DNA of 64,000 nucleotides from Balneolaceae bacterium UBA7797 (GTDB taxonomy: Bacteria; Bacteroidota; Rhodothermia; Balneolales; Balneolaceae), in assembly GCA_002480645.1 (NCBI GenBank), contig DLCN01000022.1:3255-67254 (forward strand). The letters run 5' to 3'. The number at the start of each line of letters is the position of its first letter. Positions within the stretch are counted from its first letter, which is position 1. The notes beneath the pieces were generated by a model. The model saw nothing but the letters and a program-made list of their open reading frames with translations. It was not told the DNA's origin and did no database searches. A program made the translations under genes and the position numbers. Of this stretch, positions 45,391 to 56,400 are shown piece by piece.

Positions 45391-45597
45391 TCATCTTCTT
45401 TCAACCCACGTTGAACCACAGTTGTCACATTCATAAGAGTACTTACCGTTAGCTGATTTCTTTAACTGACCAACCCCCTCATCGCATTTTAAACAGGGAC
45501 TAGTCTGAAGGGCTTTTTTTCTATTATCCAAATGAGGTGTAAGCAAACCTATTGAAGCAATTGTAATTCCAATCATAGTTGCAAAATACTTAAACAT
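45391..45597 (-). CDS. Small membrane-anchored zinc-ribbon protein
   Basis: This 68-residue protein has one N-terminal membrane segment (MFKYFATMIGITIASIGLL) and a C-terminal zinc ribbon with C-x2-C ... C-x2-C (SPCLKCDEG, YECDNCGSTW). Its Trp is TGG. It ends with TGA followed directly by TAA, so its stop does not tell the two codes apart. It is divergent from the XRE gene at 45672. Confidence 0.65.
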   Translation of the reverse strand: MFKYFATMIGITIASIGLLTPHLDNRKKALQTSPCLKCDEGVGQLKKSANGKYSYECDNCGSTWVERR

Positions 45598-45671
45598 AGA
45601 TTCTCCTTTTTCTGATAAATTTGCACAATTTATTGTGCTTAGTCAAGCTGAGAATAGCTGCATCATGCAGT

Positions 45672-45896
45672 ATGAAAACAAAAGAGGAGATACAGAAGAT
45701 TATTGGTCTTAATCTGAAGCGTGAAAGAAACAGCGCCGGGATCTCACAGTTTGATTTAGCTATCCAGGCAGATCTTCATCGGAACATGATCGACCTCATT
45801 GAACGCGGTAAAACTATGCCGACTGTTTACACGCTTCTAAAGATTGCTGACTCTTTGGAGATTGATGTAAGTGATTTACTTATTTCAATAAATTAA
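45672..45896 (+). CDS. XRE-family (Cro/C1) transcriptional regulator
   Basis: The 74-residue protein from the ATG at 45672 is one HTH_3 domain (LNLKRERNSAGISQFDLAIQ, then NMIDLIERGKTMPTVYTLLKIADSLEIDVSDLL). A frame extension to 45621 is possible but unneeded. It lies 199 bp upstream of the SNF2/R-M operon, in the same direction, and could control it, as C proteins do for R-M systems. It ends with TAA. Confidence 0.8.
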   Translation: MKTKEEIQKIIGLNLKRERNSAGISQFDLAIQADLHRNMIDLIERGKTMPTVYTLLKIADSLEIDVSDLLISIN

Positions 45897-46094
45897 ATAC
45901 AAGCTATTTAAATACGACACTTAGTTTGTATATTTATATTTACCTACCCGATAAGAGTTTTAAGTATCTACCTTATGCTAGGTAAATCATATAGAGTGAT
46001 TGATTCAGAAAATTCGTTTCGCGAAAAAATATTTATTCATTCTAATTGAACTTTTACTGCAAGTGAAAGTGATTGATTTATTTACGATGTTTGA

Positions 46095-48974
46095 ATGAAA
46101 TATTTCAATTACATGCTAACCCACGAACAAGCCCGTTACATTGCTTATCAACTTACTAAACGGACGACTTCCGAAAGTCCGGAAAAGTTTAGTGCTACCC
46201 TTTATGATGCACAGGTAGATTTAAATCCTCACCAAGTAGAGGCAGCCCTCTTTGCGTTCCGGAATCCATTATCTAAAGGAGCTATTCTTGCGGATGAAGT
46301 TGGTTTAGGCAAGACTATTGAAGCTGGTATCCTGCTTTCTCAGTTCTGGGCTCAGCAAAAGAAGAATCTACTCATCATCTGTCCTTCTTCTCTCAGAAAA
46401 CAATGGCAACAGGAACTGGCAGATAAGTTCTTTCTGGACTCCATCATACTTGAAACTAAAGAGTTTAATAAGCGGATTAATGCCGGGAAGAGAAATCCGT
46501 TTGAGGATAATCGAATCGTGATCTGCTCTTATCATTTTGCCAAAAATAAAGAAGACTATGTACGACTCCGGAGCTGGGACCTTGTGGTGATTGATGAGGC
46601 ACACCGGTTGCGTAATGTGTATAAGACCTCTAATAAGATTGGAACATCGATCAAAGAATCACTGGAGGATATACCAAAAGTACTACTTACAGCCACCCCT
46701 TTACAGAACAGTTTGATGGAATTGTTCGGGTTAGTTAGTCTGATCGACCAGCAAGTATTCGGAGATAAAAAGAGTTTCAGAAAGCAATTTGCACGACTGA
46801 ATGAAGAAAGTGATGACTTCGACGACCTTAAGAACCGCATTAAACCTATTTGCAAGAGAAACCTGAGACGGCAGGTTCAGGAATATATCAGCTACACCAA
46901 GCGTATTCCTATCACTGTAAAGTTCGAGCCTACCGATGAAGAGCAGGCATTGTACGAAATGGTTACGGAGTACCTTCAACGAGAACTATTATATGCTTTG
47001 CCTTCCAGTCAGCGACATCTGATGACCTTGATTATGCGAAAACTACTGGCTTCATCTACCTACGCCATCTCCGGCACGCTCCGGGGCCTGGTTCGAAAAC
47101 TGGAGAAAGCTGTGGATGAAAAAAAGATTGTGAATCTGGAAGAACAGGATGTTGATGGATTCGAAACGCTGGACGATTATGAAGATGAGTGGCCGGAAGA
47201 ACTTCAGATCCAGCAGGAGTTTGTGCTTTCGGAAGAAGAGCGGGATGAGATCCGGGACGAAATTCGTGAGCTGCAAAGCTTTTACGAGCTGGCAGAGAGC
47301 ATCGAGAACAATGCTAAGGGCGAGAAACTGATTCAAGCCTTGGAAGAGGCCTTTTCTAAAATGAGAGATCTCAACGCACCAGAAAAGGCGATCATTTTTA
47401 CGGAGTCTACCCGAACGCAGGATTACCTGTTTCGCTTGCTGGAGAAAAGTAATTATTCCGGCAAAGTGGTTCTCTTCAATGGCTCGAATAACGGAGAGAA
47501 AGCTAAGCAGATCTATAATCACTGGAAGATTAAAAACGAAGGCACTGCAAAGGTGACCGGAAATAAAACGGTTGATATCAGGGCGGCACTTACTGAATAC
47601 TTTAGAGACGAAGCCACAATTATGATCGCTACAGAGGCTGCTGCTGAAGGGATCAACCTTCAGTTCTGTTCAACTGTTGTTAATTATGATCTCCCCTGGA
47701 ATCCTCAGCGTATTGAACAGCGCATAGGCCGGTGCCACCGGTACGGACAGAAGTATGACGTAGTAGTTGTGAACTTTGTGAATGTGAATAATGCAGCTGA
47801 CCGGAGAGTGTTTGATTTACTGGATCAAAAGTTTCACCTGTTTAATGGCGTATTTGGTGCCAGTGATGAAGTCTTGGGTGCCATTGAAAGTGGCGTAGAC
47901 TTTGAACGTCGTATCGGGGAGATTTATCAGTCTTGTCGGACAGAGGAAGAAATTCAGAACTCATTCGATGAGTTACAGACCGAGCTTGACGATCAGATAC
48001 AATCTAAGCTTCAGACCACCCGGCAAAAGCTGTTGGAGAATTTTGACATTGAAGTAATTGAAAAGCTTAAAGTCACTCAGGAGCAAAGCAAGATTTACCT
48101 GAACCGGTACCAGAAATGGCTCTGGGACCTCGTTAAATTTACCCTGAAAGACATAGCCTCATTTGATGAGCAAGAAGCTTCTTTTCACCTACCAACTTCA
48201 GACTATACCAGCAAAGAAGTTCCTGTTGGGCGGTACAGAATCGCAAACAAAGTCGAAGACGCTTACAAACTGCGAATAGGTCACCCTCTCACTGAAAAGA
48301 TCATTTCTGACTTAAAACAGGCTGAACAAACCACAAGGCATCTGCTTTTCGATCTTTCTGCTTACGAGGCGCAGGTTGCAGCACTTGAGCCATTTACAGG
48401 GAAATCCGGATGGCTTCATATCGAGCTGCTTACCGTTAGTTCGCTGGATACGGTCGATCAGATGATCTATGCTGGTTTTACCGATGAAGGTGAAACGTTG
48501 TCTTCCGAAATTGCTCAAAGGATCATCGACCTTCCAGTTACTTCGGCCAAAGAGAAGGAAGTATCAGATACGACCGGGAAACAGATTGATAATCTATCTG
48601 AAGCTAAACTGGATGAAGCCCTTGAAGAGATCAAGAAGTATAATCATACCTACTTCATGCAGGAAGTGGATAAGCTGAATAAATGGGCGGATGATAAAAT
48701 TTTTGCAGCTGAGCAATCGATTCGGGATACTAAGAAACAGATCAAACAACTCAACCGCGAGGCCCGACAACTGAATAGCCCTGAAGCGGTGCTGAAAAAC
48801 CAAAAGAAACTGCGCACTTTAAATAAAAAACTGCGACGTTTACGGCAGGAAATTTTTGATGTTGAAGACTCCATTGAAGAACAACGGGACGCCATGATCG
48901 AAGAGATTGAACATCGTTTAAAGCAAGAAATCACAAAAACCAACATACTTACAATACGATGGTCGATTCATTAA
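46095..48974 (+). CDS. SNF2-family helicase of the defence operon
   Basis: This 959-residue SF2/SNF2 ATPase (953 if the second ATG at 46113 is used, which fits the usual MLTHEQARYIAYQL start) has DEVGLGKT at 67-74, VVIDEAHR, LLTATPLQ, an IIFTESTRT motif and QRIGRCHRYGQ. A long coiled-coil C-terminus follows (about 840-955). It resembles HepA/DrmD-like helicases from defence islands. It is the first gene of a six-gene operon ending in Mod and Res. It would be expected to move on or remodel DNA during restriction; this is inference. It ends with TAA. Confidence 0.85.
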   Translation: MKYFNYMLTHEQARYIAYQLTKRTTSESPEKFSATLYDAQVDLNPHQVEAALFAFRNPLSKGAILADEVGLGKTIEAGILLSQFWAQQKKNLLIICPSSLRKQWQQELADKFFLDSIILETKEFNKRINAGKRNPFEDNRIVICSYHFAKNKEDYVRLRSWDLVVIDEAHRLRNVYKTSNKIGTSIKESLEDIPKVLLTATPLQNSLMELFGLVSLIDQQVFGDKKSFRKQFARLNEESDDFDDLKNRIKPICKRNLRRQVQEYISYTKRIPITVKFEPTDEEQALYEMVTEYLQRELLYALPSSQRHLMTLIMRKLLASSTYAISGTLRGLVRKLEKAVDEKKIVNLEEQDVDGFETLDDYEDEWPEELQIQQEFVLSEEERDEIRDEIRELQSFYELAESIENNAKGEKLIQALEEAFSKMRDLNAPEKAIIFTESTRTQDYLFRLLEKSNYSGKVVLFNGSNNGEKAKQIYNHWKIKNEGTAKVTGNKTVDIRAALTEYFRDEATIMIATEAAAEGINLQFCSTVVNYDLPWNPQRIEQRIGRCHRYGQKYDVVVVNFVNVNNAADRRVFDLLDQKFHLFNGVFGASDEVLGAIESGVDFERRIGEIYQSCRTEEEIQNSFDELQTELDDQIQSKLQTTRQKLLENFDIEVIEKLKVTQEQSKIYLNRYQKWLWDLVKFTLKDIASFDEQEASFHLPTSDYTSKEVPVGRYRIANKVEDAYKLRIGHPLTEKIISDLKQAEQTTRHLLFDLSAYEAQVAALEPFTGKSGWLHIELLTVSSLDTVDQMIYAGFTDEGETLSSEIAQRIIDLPVTSAKEKEVSDTTGKQIDNLSEAKLDEALEEIKKYNHTYFMQEVDKLNKWADDKIFAAEQSIRDTKKQIKQLNREARQLNSPEAVLKNQKKLRTLNKKLRRLRQEIFDVEDSIEEQRDAMIEEIEHRLKQEITKTNILTIRWSIH

Positions 48975-49006
48975 GTGTTAAAAATAAACCTGCAGGTTGA
49001 TTTTTG

Positions 49007-49573
49007 GTGAAAGTTGTCGATATTATACCTATAATTGATGGATATCTATATTCAGTAAAGTATGACGATGAGTATGACTCGGAATTTGACCGTTTATTAG
49101 AATTATGGAATGATCCGGAATATGTGGATGAATACTTTGAGACTAACAAAAAGTTTTTATATACAGAGTTTTGGATGCAACGAGACGGACTAACCCTCAA
49201 GAACCGGATACCGGAACAAGCAGAACATTTTGAAAATAAAATTCTGGAATTTGAAGAAATCCTGAACCCAGATAATACCGATGAAGAACAGACCCTCGAT
49301 GATTTATTTCAGCCTTTGGGAACGTTGGAGTATGAAAGAACAACCTATCAACCTTCAAAAGGGAAAAATGATGATTACCCTTTTTGCCTGAGATTGTATG
49401 CTGTGAGATTACATGCGCAGCAGTATGTGATAACCGGTGGAGCGATTAAGCTAACCCAAGAAATGAAAGATCACCCGGATACAAAACTGGAACTTCAGAA
49501 ATTAAATATGGTGAAAGAATATCTGTTAGATCAGTTTGATCATGATTTCACCCCAGACCTTAGAGAATTATGA
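49007..49573 (+). CDS. Unknown protein paired with an XRE protein in the defence operon
   Basis: This 188-residue protein has an acidic N-terminal half (IIDGYLYSVKYDDEYDSEFDRLLELWNDPEY) and a C-terminal core (FCLRLYAVRLHAQQYVITGGAIKLTQEMKDHPDT). The position directly before an XRE gene, with ATGA overlap, is like HigB-HigA toxin-antitoxin pairs, and the core is faintly like Gp49/HigB toxins, but I cannot confirm it. The start is GTG 49007 or TTG 49004. Confidence 0.6.
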   Translation: MKVVDIIPIIDGYLYSVKYDDEYDSEFDRLLELWNDPEYVDEYFETNKKFLYTEFWMQRDGLTLKNRIPEQAEHFENKILEFEEILNPDNTDEEQTLDDLFQPLGTLEYERTTYQPSKGKNDDYPFCLRLYAVRLHAQQYVITGGAIKLTQEMKDHPDTKLELQKLNMVKEYLLDQFDHDFTPDLREL

Positions 49574-50007
49574 GTACACCTAAAGAAACCCGATTAGATA
49601 TTGGAAAACTGTCGAAAGGCGGAAAATCCAATTGGAAAGAACGTGCAAAGCAGCGAAAAGCGGATAAACCGTGGTTGACAAAATCGCGTGCAATTGCTTT
49701 CCGCATCCTGGATGAATTAAAGGCTCCGGGCAAATCACAAGTCTGGCTGGCTGAACAACTTGGAGTGAGTCCACAACAAGTGAATAAATGGGTGAAAGGA
49801 AAAGAAAATTTTACCATCGAAACCATTTCAAAGCTGGAAGTAGCACTTGGTACGGATTTAATGCGAATTCCAAAGCAATATGGCACTACCTTACAAAAAC
49901 AAGCTAAGCCTGATAGATTGAACTATTTTAGTTCCGGAAAGAGCATCCAGAAAGAAAGTGAATATTCGAGTTTACGGTTAGTTAAATCATACAAGAAATC
50001 AGCATGA
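49570..50007 (+). CDS. XRE-family regulator/antitoxin-like protein in the defence operon
   Basis: This 145-residue protein has a basic N-terminus (KGGKSNWKERAKQRKADKPW) and a Cro/C1 HTH (QVWLAEQLGVSPQQVNKWVKGKENFTIETISKLEVALG, about 57-95). It overlaps the gene before it and the gene after it by ATGA. It could repress the operon or neutralise the preceding protein. Confidence 0.78.
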   Translation: MSTPKETRLDIGKLSKGGKSNWKERAKQRKADKPWLTKSRAIAFRILDELKAPGKSQVWLAEQLGVSPQQVNKWVKGKENFTIETISKLEVALGTDLMRIPKQYGTTLQKQAKPDRLNYFSSGKSIQKESEYSSLRLVKSYKKSA

Positions 50008-50462
50008 GTAAAAAGCAACCAAAAGGGGTAGGATTCGCACTTCGTGGAATTAATACTGAGCAATTTGCTACTTTTCCGGATTTGTACGATGAAGATAAAG
50101 ATGTTCTTTTCTGGCAGGGTTACGAATATGGGGCTGATCCTGATTCTCACTTTGTTGGGGTACTTACAGAATATCGTTTTGCCCATGGTGAAACCCCATT
50201 CCTAACCATAAAAATATCGTGTCATTTTGAAGTAATTATTGATGCCTGGAAAGAAATGCTGAGTGAAGATGAGCAAAGTATTACGCTAGATCCGGGGTTT
50301 CTTGGTCATCTATTGATGTTAACCATCGGTACTTGTCGCGGAGTATTACACGCCAAAACAGAGAATACTGAATTTAACCAATACCTGTTGCCTGCCATTA
50401 ATGTAGCCGAGTTAATTACAGAGCCGCTTACTATTGAATTTAAAGGGGAACGTTCGGAATGA
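50004..50462 (+). CDS. Unknown protein in the defence operon
   Basis: This 152-residue protein (MSKKQPKGVGFALRGINTEQ) has beta-strand-rich blocks such as VGVLTEYRFAHGETPFLTIKISCHFEV and a helical end with NQYLLPAINVAELI. No family is recognised. It reads through ATGA overlaps on both sides, directly before mod, so it is probably a subunit or assembly partner of the system. Confidence 0.65.
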   Translation: MSKKQPKGVGFALRGINTEQFATFPDLYDEDKDVLFWQGYEYGADPDSHFVGVLTEYRFAHGETPFLTIKISCHFEVIIDAWKEMLSEDEQSITLDPGFLGHLLMLTIGTCRGVLHAKTENTEFNQYLLPAINVAELITEPLTIEFKGERSE

Positions 50463-53400
50463 GTGAACACAATCAAGCCCATGATCGTCTAAAAAACATA
50501 TTAAAAGAACTATTCCAGCTGGATCAGGCGGATCTGGACTTTGGTATTTACCGCATTATGAATCAGAAGCGGGATGAGATCACCGACTTTCTGGATAACC
50601 GGTTGATCACTCAGGTGGAGAGTACATTAAGTGCGCATGCAGGGCAGAATAAGGAACAGCTCGAAAAAGAAGTTAAAACTCTGGAAGAAACCTTACGGAG
50701 TGCCGGAGTAGATCCTGATAAAAATGAAAAGGTATTAGCACTCAGACAACAACTGTACAAAGCAGACACCACCGACCTTCAGAATACTACTTTCTCCCAC
50801 CTAACCAATTTTTTTAAACGCTACTACGATGAAGGAGATTTCATTTCCCAACGCCGTTATAAAGACGATGTGTATGCCATCCCTTACCAAGGTGAGGAAG
50901 TAAAACTCCATTGGGCGAATCACGATCAGTATTATATTAAGACCAGCGAATATTTTAAGAACTACCGCTTTACTCTCCGAAACAAGAAGACGGTTAATTT
51001 TGAGTTGGTGGAAGCTTCTACCGAGCAAAACAATAACAAGACTCAGAATGGAGAACGTCGTTTTAAGCTGTATGCGGAAGATCCTTTTAAGGAAACAGAA
51101 AATGAATTAATTATTCATTTTACCTATGAGCCCCTGAACAAAAAGGTTGCTCAGGATAAGATCATGAAGGAGGCGTTTGATACGCTGAAAGAGGCATTAC
51201 CTAATGCCTGGCTTATGGAGTTACTGCAACCCAAGCCGACAGAAAAGGATAAAAAACGTACCCTGCTGGAAAAGCATCTGAAAGAGTACACCGCCCGAAA
51301 CACCTTTGACTATTTTATACATAAAGATCTCGGTGGATTCCTGAAACGGGAACTGGATTTCTATATTAAAAACGAGATCCTTCACATTGATGATATCGAC
51401 CTCGATAAGGAAGAATCCTACAGGCAATCGCTACAGGTCATTAAAGCCTTTAAAAAAGTAGCCCTTAAAATTATTGAGTTTTTGGCGCAACTGGAGGAGT
51501 TCCAGAAGAAGCTGTGGCTGAAAAAAAAGTTTGTACTCCAAAGCGATTACTGCATAACCCTGGACCGGGTGGACGAAGAATTCTATGCTGACATTGCCTC
51601 CAATGAGGAACAACGCAAAGAATGGATTTCGCTGTATGCCATTGATGAGCTGGATGATTATTCCGAACCGCTTACGGTAGACTTTATTAAAGCCCATCCT
51701 TTCCTGATGATTGATACCCAGTTCTACCCGAGGGAATGGAAGTATAAGCTATTGGCTACTATTGATCACTTAGATGATCAAACCAATGGTTTGATCATTA
51801 ATTCGGAGAACTTTCAGGCTTTAAAGCTAATTGAGAATAGGTACAAAGAGTCAGTTTCATCTATCTACATCGACCCTCCTTATAATACAGATGCCTCTTC
51901 AATTAATTATAAGAACAATTATAAAAGTTCTTCTTGGCTATCACTACTAAATGACAGAATAAATGTTAGTGCAAACCTATTAAATAATGCAGGAATACTG
52001 TGTGCTGCTATTGATGATGAAGAAGTTCAAGGATTAAGGTCTGTATTGCAGAATAATTTATTAAAAGAAGTTGGGATTGTCGTAGTTAGGTCAAACCCAT
52101 CAGGACGTAAAACAAGCGGTAAATTCTCCCCAGCTCATGAATATGCTTTGTTCTTTGGTAAAAAGGATGCCCAACCTGGATCGCTTGAAGTAACAGAGAA
52201 AAAGAAAAAAAGATATCCAATCATTGATGAGATTGGACGTTTCGCTTGGGCAAATTTTCGTAGATCAGGAAGTGAAGATCGGCGAGAAGACAGACCAAAA
52301 TCATATTATCCTATTGTAGTTGAAACAACTAATAATATTCGTGTTCCAAATATGGAATGGAATGAAGATAAAAATGAATATAACATACTGGAAAACATTG
52401 CAGATGATGAAATATTAGTTTACCCGATCCTAAGAACTGAAACTGGTATTATTGAAAAAAGGTGGCAACGGGGCCATGAAAGGGTAAAAACAGAATATGA
52501 AGAATATAGAGTGCGAAGAACTGACGACGGAGTTGAGATAGATTTTAAAACCAGAATGGATTCCGAATCAACACCCGTTAGTTGGTGGGATAAAAAGCAA
52601 TATGCATCATCTAATTATGGTGCAATAGAAATGAAAGCACTTTACGGCAGCAAAAATGGTTTTGATTTTCCAAAAGCAAAGTTGCTTGTTGAGGATTCAA
52701 TCAGAGCTTCTAATATCGAAAATGATGCTATTATTTTAGATTATTTTTCAGGGTCAGGAACTACCGCGCATGCTGTGATTGACTTGAACAGAAAAGATGA
52801 AAGTAATAGAAAGTACATTCTCGTTGAAATGGGAGAATATTTTAAGTCCGTGACAAAACCACGGATTCCAAAAGTAATTTTCAGTACTAATTGGAAAAAT
52901 GGCAAACCTGTAAAGGAGGATGGAATACCTCACTGCTTCAAATATCTCCGATTAGAGAGTTATGAAGATGCATTAAACAACCTATCCCTTTCCCAATCAG
53001 ACCAGCAGCAGCAACTTCTCAGTGATTCGGAGTTAAATGAAGAGTATATGCTCCGGTATATGCTGGAAGTGGAAAGCCGGGATAGGCTGATTAATACGGA
53101 GATGTTTCAGCGACCGTTTGGCTACACCATTCAGGCTACCGAACATAATGAACGGGTTGAGACCGAAGTAGATCTGGTGGAAACCTTCAATTACCTGATC
53201 GGGCTCACGGTGGAGAGCATACAGCTTATCCGGGGCTATGTAGTGGTGGTAGGTCACAATAATGACGGAGAGCGTATTTTGGTCATCTGGCGGGATGTAG
53301 AGAAGCATTCCAATGAAGAACTGGAAGCTTTCTGCGACACCATGGAGTTCAATCCCCACGACAATGAGTTTGATCTGATCTATGTAAACGGAGATAATAA

Positions 53401-53494
53401 CCTCCAGAACCTAAGGAAAGACGAGGAGACCTGGAAAGTGCGGCTGATCGAAGAAGCATTCCACACCCTTATGTTCGAAAAAGAAGGACTGTAA
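50459..53494 (+). CDS. Type III R-M-like adenine methyltransferase (Mod)
   Basis: This 1011-residue protein is a beta-class N6-adenine methyltransferase with DPPYNT at 472 (motif IV) before DYFSGSGTT at 761 (motif I). It is longer than standard Mod (about 600-650) by a 400-residue N-terminal extension rich in helices. The segment between the motifs, normally the target recognition region, is about 290 residues and more AT-rich than the rest, as expected for exchanged specificity domains. It overlaps res by one base (TAATG). Confidence 0.88.
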   Translation: MSEHNQAHDRLKNILKELFQLDQADLDFGIYRIMNQKRDEITDFLDNRLITQVESTLSAHAGQNKEQLEKEVKTLEETLRSAGVDPDKNEKVLALRQQLYKADTTDLQNTTFSHLTNFFKRYYDEGDFISQRRYKDDVYAIPYQGEEVKLHWANHDQYYIKTSEYFKNYRFTLRNKKTVNFELVEASTEQNNNKTQNGERRFKLYAEDPFKETENELIIHFTYEPLNKKVAQDKIMKEAFDTLKEALPNAWLMELLQPKPTEKDKKRTLLEKHLKEYTARNTFDYFIHKDLGGFLKRELDFYIKNEILHIDDIDLDKEESYRQSLQVIKAFKKVALKIIEFLAQLEEFQKKLWLKKKFVLQSDYCITLDRVDEEFYADIASNEEQRKEWISLYAIDELDDYSEPLTVDFIKAHPFLMIDTQFYPREWKYKLLATIDHLDDQTNGLIINSENFQALKLIENRYKESVSSIYIDPPYNTDASSINYKNNYKSSSWLSLLNDRINVSANLLNNAGILCAAIDDEEVQGLRSVLQNNLLKEVGIVVVRSNPSGRKTSGKFSPAHEYALFFGKKDAQPGSLEVTEKKKKRYPIIDEIGRFAWANFRRSGSEDRREDRPKSYYPIVVETTNNIRVPNMEWNEDKNEYNILENIADDEILVYPILRTETGIIEKRWQRGHERVKTEYEEYRVRRTDDGVEIDFKTRMDSESTPVSWWDKKQYASSNYGAIEMKALYGSKNGFDFPKAKLLVEDSIRASNIENDAIILDYFSGSGTTAHAVIDLNRKDESNRKYILVEMGEYFKSVTKPRIPKVIFSTNWKNGKPVKEDGIPHCFKYLRLESYEDALNNLSLSQSDQQQQLLSDSELNEEYMLRYMLEVESRDRLINTEMFQRPFGYTIQATEHNERVETEVDLVETFNYLIGLTVESIQLIRGYVVVVGHNNDGERILVIWRDVEKHSNEELEAFCDTMEFNPHDNEFDLIYVNGDNNLQNLRKDEETWKVRLIEEAFHTLMFEKEGL

Positions 53495-56400
53495 TGCCGA
53501 GACACGCTTCTTTTTCAAAGTCACTGGTCCTCAACCGATTCCTGCTCTCTCATTTTGGAGTGAACGGGTTTGAGCCGTTATCTGAGTTTCTTAAATCCTC
53601 TGCCAACGAAGGCCGGGATGAAAACAATGTCTCTAACTTCTACCATGAGCTGAAGCGCAGACTGTTCGCAACCTCGAATCTTACAGAAGATCAGCTGCTG
53701 GAATACGATCAAAATATTGTAAGTCACACCCTTCGGATCAACGAAAAGCGAACTGATCCCATTGAGTGGAAATACTTTCAGTATCTATCCCTACTCTTTA
53801 CGGAAATCTATCTCGATAAATTCTTCCGGAGCCGCACCGGGCTACTGGCTGAGCTGAATGAATACCTGGATAAGTGGAATGATGTAAATGATGATTCCGT
53901 ACCTAACCCCGAGGGGGTAATCTTCGAGCCTTTCCAGTATTCCGATATCAACAAACTGGCATTTTGGAATGCAACCGGTTCCGGTAAAACTCTGCTCATG
54001 CACGTCAATATCCTTCAATACGAATACTGGAGGAAACATCATAAGGTAGATGACTCAAATAAGATCCTGTTGGTCACACCAAATGAAGGACTAAGTAAAC
54101 AGCATTTTAAAGAATTTAAAGACTCAGACATTCCCGCTAACTTCTTTTCAAAGAAAACCGGTGGAGCACTTTCAGGAACTGAAGTTGAAATCCTGGACAT
54201 ACATAAACTTGCAGATGAAGCGGGAGATAAAACAGTCAACTATGAATCGTTTGAAACAAATAATCTGGTGCTAATTGATGAAGGACACAAAGGATTAGCT
54301 GCGGAAGTATGGAAAAAGAGACGAGATTATTTGAGTGAAGATGGTTTTGCATTTGAGTACTCAGCTACTGTTGGCCAGGCAATTGCAGCTGCAAGTAGTT
54401 CAAAGCGAAAGTTTCTAACTAACGAATATGGTAAGTCTATCATCTTCGATTACAGTTATAAGTACTTCTACAAAGATGGGTATGGAAAAGATTATCACAT
54501 CCTGAACTTAAAGGAAGACAATCAGGAGAATTTTGTCCGTAAGTATTTGACTGGTGCATTACTCTCCTTTTATCAGCAAAAGTTAGTGTTTCGGGAGCAT
54601 CCCGGGGCAGTAAATCAGTTCATGCTGGCCAATCCTCTGTGGATCTTCGTGGGAGGTACAGTAACAAAGTCACTCAGTGTGTCCGATGCCGCAGACATAC
54701 CCAAGATCCTTAAATTCTTTCAGTGGTTTATAGCCGAAGAAAAAGAAGCCACCAACTACCTTGAGCTTTTATTGGCAGGTACCGATGGTGTGATCGATCA
54801 AAAGAACCGATCCATCTTTAAACACTTCTTTCAGTACGTAAGAAAAAGAGACTTTACCCCAACCGATCTGTACAAAGACGTTTTGAAGAGCGTGTTCAAT
54901 ACTACCCTTTCCGGAGCCAACCTATACGTTGATAACCTGAATGGGATAGACGGTGAGCTTGGTATCCGGGTTGGAGACAGTGACTACTTCGGGGTTATAA
55001 ATATTGGTGCAGATAGACAGCTCTATAAGACCTGTCAGGAAGAAGGTATACCGGGGCTGGATAAAGACTTTGGCGAATCCCTGTTCCATGGGATCCGCGA
55101 TGAAAACAGTAAGATCAACGTACTGATCGGTGCTAAAAAATTTACAGAAGGCTGGAGCAGCTGGAGAGTAAGCACCATGGGTTTAATGAATGTTGGTCGG
55201 AGCGAAGGCCCTCAGATCATCCAGTTATTTGGTCGCGGTGTTCGACTCAAGGGGTATAACTGGACACTGAAGCGCTCGCGTGAGCTCGATGAATATGAAC
55301 GTCCTCAATCAAAGATTCTGGACGTTATACGGTATCTGGAAACTCTGAACATCTTCGGAATCCGCAGTGATTATATGGAGCAGTTTAAAGAGTTTCTGGA
55401 GGAAGAAGGACTACCCACTAATGACTCGACCTATCAAACCATTAAGGTTCCGATTCTCCCACAGGTAAAACTGGATGACCGTCGTTTGAAGATACTTACC
55501 GTCAAAGAAGGGGTGGACTTTAAAAAAGATATCCGTCTTGACCTCGAAACCGTCCCTGCTGACCGGTTCCGCCCCGTAGTATTAGACTGGTACCCTAAAG
55601 TTCAGGTGTTACGACAGTCTAAGGGCTCTTCACAAAGCTTAGTAGAAGATAGTAATCGTTGTATGGTTACAGAAGAGCACATCGCATTTGTAGACTGGGA
55701 TAAGATCTATTTTGAGCTTCAGAAGTTTAAGAATGAACGAAGCTGGTATAATATCTCCATCTCTAAAGAAGTACTTAAGGAAATCATCCTTCAATCCTGG
55801 TGGTATGAACTGTATGTCCCTGAGGATGAGACTAAAATCACCAGCTTTTCATTGGTTAACCTTTGGGAAGAGATCGTAGCTTCCCTTCTTAAAGCTTACA
55901 TCGACCGGTTCTACAACCACTTTAAGTCTTCCTACCTAAGTAAACATATGAAGACGGAATGGCTTACCCCGGATCATCCTAACTTCGAGCAAGAGTACGA
56001 AGTGATGATAGAAGAAAGTCAGGAACGCATCATTGAGAATGTGGTCAGGCTTGCCGACGTGATGAAAAAAGGATCCTTCGAGGGTGACATAAAACTTGGT
56101 AACGAGTTCGAGGCATTCAACTTCCTCCGGCATCTGTATAAGCCCTTACTCTATATCAATCAATCGAACTACAATGATATAGTAAAGATCTCCCCTGTGG
56201 CGCTGGTAGAAAGCGAATGGAAATTTGTTAAACACCTTCGGCACTACTATACTAATCACCCGGAGCGGTTTGAAGACACACAGCTATGTTTACTTAGAAA
56301 CCAATCCCGCAAAGGAGTTGGATTCTTTGAGGCACATGGTTTCTATCCGGATTTTATACTATGGCTTGTTCAGGGAGATACTCAACACATAGCGTTTATC

